NCBI RefSeq assembly: GCF_902498195.1
Contig: NZ_CABVIY010000006.1
Span: 412,366-476,365, forward strand
DNA from: Pseudomonas fluorescens
GTDB lineage: Bacteria > Pseudomonadota > Gammaproteobacteria > Pseudomonadales > Pseudomonadaceae
Reading direction: 5' to 3'
DNA: 64,000 bases
Shown piece by piece: positions 33,724 to 42,900 of this stretch. How positions within the stretch are numbered: the stretch's first letter is position 1; every line of letters starts with the position of its first letter. The translations under genes and the position numbers were made by a program. The notes beneath the pieces are model-generated. The model did no database searches. It saw nothing but the letters and a program-made list of their open reading frames with translations, and was not told the DNA's origin.

Positions 33724-34836
33724 ATGGAACGCATCGATCACGTATTGCCATGGAGCCACCTGGGCAGCGAGCGCCAGATTTCGGTGTTCCGCTTCGGTAG
33801 CGGCGAGCGCAAGGCCTACATCCAGGCCAGCCTGCACGCCGATGAACTGCCGGGCATGCGCACGGCCTGGGCGCTGAAAAAACGCCTGGCCGAACTCGAA
33901 TCCCAGGGCCTGCTGAACGGGGTGATCGAGCTGGTACCGGTGGCCAACCCACTGGGCCTCGGTCAGCTGTTGCAGGGCAATCATCAAGGGCGCTTCGAGG
34001 CTGGCAGCGGCAAGAATTTCAACCGTGATTTCGTCGAGCTGAGCGCGCCCGTGGCCGCGCGACTCGAGGGGCATCTGGGCGATGACCCGCACGCCAATAT
34101 CCGTTTGATCCGCCAGGCCATGAGCGATGTGCTGGCTGCGTTGCCGCCCGCCAGCAGCCAGTTGCAGGGCATGCAGCGCGTCCTGCTCAGCCATGCCTGC
34201 ACCGCCGATGTGGTGCTGGACCTGCATTGCGATTGCGAGGCGGCGCTGCATATGTACGCCTTGCCACAGCACTGGCCGCAGTGGCGCTCGCTGGCCGCGC
34301 ACCTGAATGTGAAGGTCGGCCTGCTGGCGGAAGATTCCGGCGGCAGCTCCTTCGATGAAGCCTGTTCGCTGCCATGGCTGCGTTTGTCGCGTCTGTTTCC
34401 GGACGCACAGATTCCGCTGGCGTGCCTGGCGACTACCCTTGAATTGGGTGGTCAGTCCGACACCGGCCGCCCCGAGACCGAGGCGTACGCCGAAGGCATT
34501 CTGGCGTTCCTCGCCGAGCAGGGCCTGATCAGCGGCGAATGGCCGAATGCGGCGCACGAGCCTTGCGAAGGCGTGCCGTTCGAAGGCACCGAAATGCTCT
34601 TCGCCCCGCACCCTGGCGTGGTGAGTTTCCTGCGTAAACCCGGCGAGTGGATCGAGGCCGGCGACGAAATTTTCGAAGTGATCGATCCGCTGGCGGATCG
34701 GGTCAGCACGGTGTGTGCTGGTACGTCCGGGGTGCTGTTTGCCATTGAACGGCTGCGTTACGCCCAACCCGGTTTCTGGCTGGCCAAGGTGGCGGGGCGC
34801 GAAGCGCTGCGTCACGGGCGCTTGCTCAACGACTGA
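33724..34836 (+). CDS. aotO: AotO, succinylglutamate desuccinylase/aspartoacylase family protein
   Basis: 370 residues; the start follows the aotM stop by one base. Zinc carboxypeptidase-like fold: zinc ligands in QASLHADELPGM (H-x-D-E) and VVLDLHCDCEAALHMY (H); ELVPVANPLGLGQLLQG and KNFNRDFVEL match the aspartoacylase core. A C-terminal beta-barrel (AGDEIFEVIDPLADRVSTVCAGTSGVLF) resembles a lipoyl-like domain. It is part of aotJQMOP in Pseudomonas, where its role in transport is unproven; deacylation of an N-acyl amino acid is a reasonable inference. Confidence 0.92.
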   Translation: MERIDHVLPWSHLGSERQISVFRFGSGERKAYIQASLHADELPGMRTAWALKKRLAELESQGLLNGVIELVPVANPLGLGQLLQGNHQGRFEAGSGKNFNRDFVELSAPVAARLEGHLGDDPHANIRLIRQAMSDVLAALPPASSQLQGMQRVLLSHACTADVVLDLHCDCEAALHMYALPQHWPQWRSLAAHLNVKVGLLAEDSGGSSFDEACSLPWLRLSRLFPDAQIPLACLATTLELGGQSDTGRPETEAYAEGILAFLAEQGLISGEWPNAAHEPCEGVPFEGTEMLFAPHPGVVSFLRKPGEWIEAGDEIFEVIDPLADRVSTVCAGTSGVLFAIERLRYAQPGFWLAKVAGREALRHGRLLND

Positions 34837-34863
34837 CTGACTGTTTTTGTGAGAACCGACCGC

Positions 34864-35628
34864 ATGTACAAACTTGAAGTCCAAGACCTGCATAAACGCT
34901 ATGGCAGTCACGAAGTGCTCAAGGGCGTGTCCCTGAAGGCGGCGGCTGGCGATGTGATCAGCATCATCGGCTCCAGTGGCTCCGGCAAAAGTACGTTCCT
35001 GCGCTGCATCAACCTGCTGGAGCAGCCGCACGCGGGCCGTATCCTGCTCAATAACGAAGAGCTGAAACTGGTGGCGAACAAGGACGGCGCGATGAAAGCC
35101 GCCGACCCGAAACAGCTGCAGCGCATGCGTTCGCGCCTGTCGATGGTGTTCCAGCATTTCAACCTGTGGTCGCACATGACGGCCCTTGAAAACATCATGG
35201 AAGCGCCGGTGCATGTGCTCGGCATGTCCAAGGCAGAAGCCCGTGAGAAAGCCGAGCTTTACCTGAACAAGGTCGGCGTGGCGCATCGCAAGGACGCCTA
35301 TCCGGGGCACATGTCCGGCGGCGAACAGCAGCGCGTGGCGATTGCCCGTGCGCTGGCCATGGAGCCGGAAGTCATGCTGTTCGACGAACCGACCTCGGCG
35401 CTGGACCCTGAGCTGGTCGGCGACGTGCTGAAAGTGATGCAGGCCCTGGCCCAGGAAGGCCGGACCATGGTGGTGGTGACCCACGAAATGGGCTTTGCCC
35501 GCGAAGTGTCGAACCAGTTGGTGTTCCTGCACAAAGGTGTGGTGGAAGAAAGCGGCAACCCGCGTGAAGTGCTGGTGAACCCGCAATCGGAACGTCTGCA
35601 GCAATTCCTCTCGGGCAGCCTTAAGTAA
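34864..35628 (+). CDS. aotP: Arginine/ornithine ABC transporter ATP-binding protein AotP
   Basis: 254 residues from ATG 34864. Walker A IIGSSGSGKSTFLRCINLLE, Q-loop VFQHFNLWSHMTALENI, signature HMSGGEQQRVAIARALAMEP, Walker B VMLFDEPTSALDPELVG and the switch His in VVVTHEMGFA. The HisP-type insertion AMKAADPKQLQRMRSRL is present. It powers AotQM on the cytoplasmic side. Confidence 0.96.
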   Translation: MYKLEVQDLHKRYGSHEVLKGVSLKAAAGDVISIIGSSGSGKSTFLRCINLLEQPHAGRILLNNEELKLVANKDGAMKAADPKQLQRMRSRLSMVFQHFNLWSHMTALENIMEAPVHVLGMSKAEAREKAELYLNKVGVAHRKDAYPGHMSGGEQQRVAIARALAMEPEVMLFDEPTSALDPELVGDVLKVMQALAQEGRTMVVVTHEMGFAREVSNQLVFLHKGVVEESGNPREVLVNPQSERLQQFLSGSLK

Positions 35629-35692
35629 TCAGGACTGCCGTTGTGCACCAGGATCGTGCATGCTTCGCAAATTAAAGGCTGGCTCCGATCCC

Positions 35693-35784
35693 TTGTAGGA
35701 GCGAGCCTGCTCGCGAATGCGGTTTGACATCCAGCATAGGTGTCGACTAATCCATCGCTTTCGCGAGCAGGCTCGCTCCTACAG
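35693..35784. repeat. REP inverted pair between aotP and argR
   Basis: Arms TGTAGGAGCGAGCCTGCTCG and CGAGCAGGCTCGCTCCTACA enclose about 50 bases. It lies inside the aot-argR transcription unit. Confidence 0.9.
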
Positions 35785-35874
35785 TGGACCTGTGTTGGTT
35801 TTGAGATTTGCGTTCATTTCCGGGCTAGCATTGGCCCACGCCTTCATCACTGTTTTCGTTTCGGATTGCCCGCC

Positions 35875-36855
35875 ATGACTGCCCATCGAATTGGTTTCCT
35901 GATTTGGCCCAGCACTAAAGCCCTGACGCTTGCGCTGGCTGAGGAGGCCTTGCGTGTTGCCCAGCGTGTGCATCCTGATGTGGTCTACGAACTGTCTTTC
36001 CTACAAGCCGAACCGCCGGGCGAAGGCGCCTGGCAATTGCCCGGCGAAGCCTGGACCGGCAAGCTCGAGAATTTCCAGAAACTGTTCCTGCTGGCCGACG
36101 AGCCACCGACCACGCTGGCACCGGCGCTCAGCAGCGCGCTCAAGCAGCTGGTGCGTGCCGGTTGCGTGATCGGTGGTTTGTCCGCCGGGGTCTACCCGTT
36201 GGCGCAGCTCGGTTTGCTCGACGGTTACCGCGCCGCGGTGCACTGGCGCTGGCAGGACGATTTCGCCGAACGCTTTCCGAAAGTGATCGCCACCAGTCAC
36301 CTGTTCGACTGGGATCGCGATCGCCTGACCGCCTGTGGCGGTTTGTCGGTGCTCGACTTGTTGCTGGCGGTGCTGGCCCGTGATCACGGTGCGGAACTGG
36401 CTGGCGCGGTCTCCGAAGAACTGGTGGTCGAGCGTATCCGTGAAGGTGGCGAGCGTCAGCGCATTCCGTTGCAGAACCGTCTTGGCTCCAGCCATCCGAA
36501 GCTCACGCAAGCGGTGTTGCTGATGGAGGCCAATATCGAAGAGCCACTGACCACCGACGAAATCGCCCAGCACGTGTGCGTGTCCCGTCGTCAGCTGGAG
36601 CGGATCTTCAAGCAATACCTCAACCGTGTGCCGAGCCAGTATTACCTGGAACTGCGCCTGAACAAGGCCCGGCAGATGTTGATGCAAACCAGCAAGTCGA
36701 TCATCCAGATCGGCCTGTCGTGCGGTTTCTCCTCGGGGCCGCACTTCTCCAGCGCCTACCGCAATTTCTTCGGCGCCACGCCGCGGGAAGACCGCAACCA
36801 GCGGCGCAGCAGCAGCCCGTTCGAATTGTCGTCGGTGCCGTCGGAGCGCGGTTAA
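35875..36855 (+). CDS. argR: Arginine-responsive regulator ArgR (AraC family)
   Basis: 326 residues from ATG 35875. The N-terminal two thirds is a DJ-1/GATase1-like domain (HRIGFLIWPSTKALTLALAEEALRVA; VIGGLSAGVYPLAQLGLLDGY), and the C-terminal AraC domain has two helix-turn-helices (ITTDEIAQHVCVSRRQLERIFKQYL in the form EPLTTDEIAQHV..., and SIIQIGLSCGFSSGPHFSSAYRNFFGATP). This is the Pseudomonas ArgR, unrelated to E. coli ArgR, activating aot and aru and repressing some synthesis genes with arginine. Half-sites occur before aotJ and aruC in this window. Confidence 0.94.
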   Translation: MTAHRIGFLIWPSTKALTLALAEEALRVAQRVHPDVVYELSFLQAEPPGEGAWQLPGEAWTGKLENFQKLFLLADEPPTTLAPALSSALKQLVRAGCVIGGLSAGVYPLAQLGLLDGYRAAVHWRWQDDFAERFPKVIATSHLFDWDRDRLTACGGLSVLDLLLAVLARDHGAELAGAVSEELVVERIREGGERQRIPLQNRLGSSHPKLTQAVLLMEANIEEPLTTDEIAQHVCVSRRQLERIFKQYLNRVPSQYYLELRLNKARQMLMQTSKSIIQIGLSCGFSSGPHFSSAYRNFFGATPREDRNQRRSSSPFELSSVPSERG

Positions 36856-36863
36856 TCCTGACG

Positions 36864-36898
36864 TGCATGGCCATGGGCATTGCACCCATGGCCATGCA
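36864..36898. other. Perfect inverted repeat between argR and the giant gene
   Basis: TGCATGGCCATGGG, seven-base loop, CCCATGGCCATGCA. It sits between the 3' ends of two converging genes and could end transcription in both directions, though no T-run flanks it. Confidence 0.65.
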
Positions 36899-36913
36899 GG
36901 CTCACGCGCTTGT

Positions 36914-39900
36914 TCAGCTTTCCATTTCCTCGTCGGGTGGCTGGTTGCCAGGCCGTGGCATTCCCCTCACGGCGTTGATGCCCAGGGTATTGCCCGTTTC
37001 ATGGTAGTGAGCGGCAATGCGTTCCAGGCTCCGTGGGGAGAATGGGTTGCCACTCAGATCGTAATTGGCCGTGTGGTCCGGGTTGGCGTCCAGCAATTCG
37101 ATCGGCATGTCGGTGATCGCGTTGTTGGACAGATCAGCGTGGGTCAGGCTGGTGCTATCGAGCACTCCCCTCGGCATTTCCCGCAACCCGCTGTTGCTCA
37201 GGTCCAGCGAAGACAAATGCCTCAGGTTGCGCAGGTCGGGCGTCAAGCCCAACGGATTGTTCCTGAGGTTCAGACTGTCGAGATTTTCCATGTCGGCGAG
37301 GGCGTCCACAGTTCGCCGGGTCAGGGTGATACGGCACTCCGGCAAGCTCAGTGCAGTCAGGCTGTTCATCTTGAAAATGGCTTCGGGAATGTTATCCAGC
37401 TGATAACCCCGGACAGCGAGGCTGTGCAGATTGGGAAAGTAGTCCAGGAACCGGCTCGCCCTTGGGACAATGCTTCCCGTGCTCGTCAGGTAAAGCTCAA
37501 GCACATGCCCGAAATCGGCTGACAGCACCGGCAGGTCGCCCATGATTGAAAGGCTGGACACGAAGCTGAGTTCGTTGGTGAAGGCATTCTCTGTCGGTAA
37601 TTGACGCCAGCACTGTTCGAGGCCGGTCTTGAATGTCATGCGTTTGAACTGCTCTTGCAGCAGCGCCTCGGCATCGAGCGGTTCACCCGTCACGGGATCA
37701 TTGGGTATATCGGTCATCCACACGGTCAGCTCGCTGATCAAGCTGGCCAGCTCGGATTTTTTGCGTGCCAGTTCAAGGCGGCCATCGGCCAGTGTGCCGG
37801 GCAGGTGATAGATGTAGTCGCTGGCTTGCTCAGGGTTCAGGCCAGGGTAGAGCTCGATGGCTTGATCGATGTCCGCCTGGGGCGCCGCGACACCCAGGTC
37901 ATTTCCGGTTTTGCGGTGATAGGCTTTTATCCGCTCACGCGTCGTTGTCGAATACGGGTTGTTGCCAAAATCCAGGCCGCTGCCCGTGTCGGCGGGCAGA
38001 TTGAAAATTTCGTCCGGGAGTTCGGTGATGCGGTTATCGCTCAAAATCGCCGTTTCAATTCGGGCATGGCCGGGCAGGCCGACGGGGACGCGGTCAATGC
38101 CAGTGTTGGACAGATCGATGTAAGTCAGTGCCTGCAAGGTCGAGACATCAGGAACACGAGCCAGCGGATTGTTGGCCAGGTCGATCATCTCCAGGCGGGT
38201 TCGCGAGGCCAGCGCGACGAGCCCCTCGGCATCCAGCACGACACCACAATTGATCACGGCAAGGATATTGAGCGATGGCATGTGGGTGATCGCCTGCGGC
38301 AGGCGACCGAGGGTGAAATCGCGCAGTTCCAGGTGTTGCAGGCCGGTGAAAGGTTCAAGGAAGCGGGCAGGCACCCCGAGGGCTTTGTTGCCGATGAGGG
38401 ACAGCTCGGTGACGTGGCTGAAATCTGCCGTCAGCACGGGCATGTCACCGATAAAACCCAGGTCCGCGGCGAAGGTGTCTGCCCTGACTTCGGGTTTTTC
38501 AGTCTCCCGCTGGCGCCAGAATTGTTCCAGGCTCTGGGCGAACGCATTTCTCGTGATCACCTCATCGTTGATCTCCTCGGCGCTCAGTGATTGGTCGGTG
38601 GACGGGTTTTGCGCGGGGACGTCGTCGACCCAATCACTGAGTTCGCGTCTGAGCCCAGCGATTTCCGTCTCCCAGAGGGTCAGCTGGGCACGGCCGTCCT
38701 CCAGGGTCCCGGACAATGTGTAGATCACATGATTGGCGTCATCGGTGTCCAGTTGCGGAAACAGCGTTTGCGTCCGCTCGATATCGGCCTGCTCGGCCAG
38801 CACCGCAAAGTCGTCCTTGGTTGCTGCGTAGCGGGTTTTTATCTTGTTTCGGCTGGTGGGGGACAGCGGGTTGTTGGCAAGGTTGATCTTCTCGACGAGG
38901 TCGAGGTCCGGACTGAACAATGCGTCGGGCAGCTCGGTGATCTGGTTGCCATCCAGAAAGGCATTGCTCATGTGGGGAAGCGTCGTGAGGCCGTTTGGCA
39001 GGCTGGTTATTGCCGTGTCGGACAGTCGAATATCGCTCAGCTGGGACATGGCCGTCAGGTCGGGTGTCAGCACCAGCGGGTTTCCACTCAGGTCCAGTGA
39101 CTCAAGGATGACCAGCGATGAAAGGGTGGTCTGGCCTGCGGGCGTGAGCGTCACCCGACAATGGGTCAACTCCAGCTCTTTGAGCCTCGTCATGCGAGGG
39201 AGGGCCTGGGGTATCTGATCCAGTGCAAATTGACGCATCTGCAGGGTGTGCAAATCTGGAAAAAGCTCTAGGAACGGGCCTGTCCCGCCGATCGTACTGT
39301 TGCCGTTGAGGGTCAGGCTCTGGACATGGCTGAAGTCGGTCGTCAGCAGGGGCATGTCCCCGAAGAAGGCCAGGTTCGCCTCGAAATGCTCCGCGCGCAT
39401 GTTCGAAGATTCTCTTCGCAGACGCCAGAATTGCTCAAGCTTTTGCTGGAACTCAGCCCTGGAGACTTGCTCGGCCTGCACTTGGCTGGCATCGAGCGGT
39501 TTGCCTGAGAGAGGGTGATGGGTAGCAACATTTCGTGCCCATTGCGAGAGGTCTTCCGTCAGTTGCCTGAGTTCGGCTCGCCAGTGTCTGAGTTGTACCC
39601 GGCCCTCTTCCAGTGTGCCGGGCAAGTCATAAATCATGTCGCTGGCGTCTTGCGCGTCCAGCGCTGGAAACAGTTCTTTGGCCAGGTCGATATCGGCCTG
39701 ATCGGCCAGGACTCCGAAATCTTGCCCGGTTGCGCGGAAACAGGTTTTTATGCGTTCCCGCGTGGCTGCCGAGAATGGGTTGCCCTCGAAGTCAAAGCCG
39801 TCAATGCGGTCGGTGGGGAGGGCGAACAGGGTGTCGGGCAGTTCGGTTATCTGGTTGTCACTGAGAATGACGATGTTGAGGTTCGCATGTTCCGCCAGTT

Positions 39901-42900
39901 CGGCGGGAACAGTGGTCAGGCCGGTGTTGGACAGGTCGATGTACGTCAGCCCGGGCAGTGTCGTCAGGTCGGGAGCCGTGCCCAGTGGATTGTGTGACAG
40001 TTCCAGCGTGACAAGTTTGGCCCGTGACACGAGCGCGGCCTGGCTGTCGGGAGTGAGTACCACATCGCACTTGATCAGGACCAACGCCTCAAGTTCCGGC
40101 AGGTGGGTGATCGCCCGGGGCACTTGGTGCAGGGCAAAGTTGTTGAGGGTCAGGCTGCGCAACCCTGTGAAACGTTGCAAAAAGGGCGTGGTTGCAGTGA
40201 CGGCCTTGTTGCCGGTGAGGGTGAGCCTGGAAACATGGCTGAAGTCCGCCGTGAGCACCGGCAGATCGCCGATGAATTTCAGTTCCGATTCGAGCCCTCT
40301 TGAAGCGCTGCCCAATCTGTTGCGCCAGACACTTTCTAATTCTTGCCCGAACGCTTCTCGTGCCACCTGTTCGGAAAACATTTCCCTGACAGTCAATGGC
40401 TGGTCGGTGGCGGGGTGGCGTGCCGGAACGTTGGCAGACCATTGTGCGAGGTCGCTGGTCAGGCGGGCAATTTCGGTTTCCCATTCAGTGAGCCGGGTAC
40501 GCCCCTCCACCAATGTGCCCGGCAAGCGGTACAGCAGGTCAGTCGCTTGGTGAACATCCCGCTCAGGGAACAGCGCCATCGTGCGATGAAGATCGGTCTG
40601 ATCGGGCAACACTCCGAAGTGTTTCCCGGTGCGGGTGTAATAGATCTTGATCCGCTCGTGCATAGCGGGGGTCAGCGGATTGTTTTCAAAGACGAATCCA
40701 GCACCAAGATCGCCCGCCAGCGTAAACAGCCCATCGGGCAGCACGGAAATCCGATTGCCATCGAAGCGGCCGGTGAGGAGTTGGGGGTGATTGAGCAGTC
40801 CCGGGGGGACGGTGGAAATCCCCGTATTGGCCAGGTTGACGTGACGCAGCGCCGGCATGGCTTGCAGGTCAGGCGTGAGTGTCAGCGGATTGTCCTGCAA
40901 GTCGAGCAAGGCGAGCCCCCTTAGCGAAGAGAGTGCCTGTTGGTCGGCGGGGGAAAAGGCGATACCGCTGTTACGCACGATCAAATGGCGAAGCATTGGC
41001 ATTGAAGTGATTGCCTGCGGCAGTGTTTGCAGGCCGAGGTTGCTGATGTCCAGGTGCATTAACCCGGGGAAGTTCTGCAGAAAAGGCTCGAGGGCGCCGG
41101 TGCCGGGGCTGCCATTGATCGACAACACGACGACATGGCTGAAGTCTGCGTTCAACGCGGGGAGGTCGCCCAGAATCGGTCCGGGAATGTGCAGCATGTA
41201 ACCCGCAGGCCCGCGTGTTTCCCGGCGCCAGCAGCGTTGGATCGCTTGCTTGAGCAGCGCGCGATTCTGCACAGCGGCCTGGCGCTCGAGGGTTGTCAGC
41301 GCAACCCCACTGACAGGGTCGTTGTTGGGTACCTCGTTTGCCCAGCGATGCAGATCAGTGCAGAGCCGTTCGTATGCACTGTGCAGGCGTGACAGTTCTG
41401 CGCGTGGGCCCATCGCATGATTGCGCAACGTTGCAAGCAGCGCCTGGACTTCCTGGGGGGAGAGCCCCGGATACACCTCGCGCACGCGCTGTTCCAGGGT
41501 CAGGGTTGGCGGCTCTTGAGTGGTGCGCACCGTGCGCAGGATTCGTCCGTAACCGTCCGAACCCAACAGCCGCAGGGTGTCCACAGCTGCTTCCTGGATG
41601 GGTTGGGGCGATATCGTCACGCGTAGCTCGTTTCGCTCCAAAGGTCGTGCGCGGATGGCCTCTTTCAGCTTTTGCCCCTGTTCGATGTGGATGTCCAGCG
41701 CCTGGCGCTCCGCATCCGGCAAAGCGTACAAGATGCCGGAGTAGTAGTCGGTGGCCGAATGCAGTGCCTGGCCGCTCTCGTCGTAGGGTTGCCAGGTGCC
41801 ATCGGCGTAACGGACCAGGACTTTCTGAGCGGGGGCGTCCGCACGTCCGATACTGTCCAGCCGCTGCCCTGTGTAAGACCGGTCCCGGACCTCGATACGC
41901 ACGTCGCCGGTCCAGCCGGGCAGCTGATGGAGACTGTGCAATGCCAGTGTCTCGGTATCCGGATTGCTGACAGAGTCCAGTTCCAGCCCCTCGAAGGCGC
42001 GGGTCACGCGCACTTCCTGGTTGGCCAGCGCTACCAGCGCCTGTTGACGTTCGGGCAGGCGGCCCTGGCTGATCTGTTGAAGTTCCGCCCCGGTGGCGGT
42101 GTGGAGCAATTCCCGGGTAACACTGGCGGGCAGTTGCGGGTGGTGTTGCGCGATCTGTCGTGCCAGTGGGTCCGGCGTGTTTTCAAGTGTGGTGTAGCGT
42201 GATTCGAACATCGCGGTACGCTGTTTGCGGGCAAGCTGCACCAGTTGCTTTCGCAGCGTTCGGGCGCGCGCGTCGAGTGAGAGCGTCGGCCCGGAAAACT
42301 CTTCGCCCAGCAGCGTTTTGATGTCGCTTTCGTTAAGTGACTGCAGCAGCGTCTTGAGCAGATCACCTTGCAACAGGTTGTCCTGGCGAACCACCGTCAG
42401 CGGCAGCGTTTCGTCGGTCGAAGAAGTCCAGGCAATGTCCCCCTGCTCATCCACCCAGCTTAACCCTTTGCCGGTCGGCCATCGCTCGTGCCTGGCGAGC
42501 AGTTGCAGTTGAGTCAACGGATCGGCAGCGAGGTACTGCGCGGGCAATTCGCTGTCCAGTTGCTCGATGAATTGTTGAAGGTCCTGATCGATCTTGAAGC
42601 GCTTGATGCTGTCGGCCAGCAAGGGCGGTACAGGCTCCTGGTCGACGTGCATTTTGCGCAGCGCATCCTCTGTGTAGCCACTGACCTTAAGGATTTGCTC
42701 GCGCCGGGCAGGCGTAAACGCGTCGACAGAAGGGCCGATCCGGCGCAATGCGGTAGGGGCGTCCCATTCCAGTGGCTGCTCAAGCTCGGTATGCCATGCG
42801 CCCTCGCCGTTGTGTCGCAAGGCCGGTTTGTAGGCGTCAGGCCGGGTCGGATGGTCAATGCGGTACTGGCCGGCGACGGGGCCCTCGCTCACGGCAAAGT

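Noticed and set aside
36914..37500. A cryptic NEL domain at the end of the giant protein
   Set aside because: No Cys-containing CxD-type motif or NEL helical pattern was visible, and the chain ends in a short acidic tail.
37601..38590. Plus-strand open frames across the giant gene
   Set aside because: They recur at the same place in successive super-repeats as shadows of the real minus-strand frame, and encode low-complexity Arg/Gly/Gln-rich chains.
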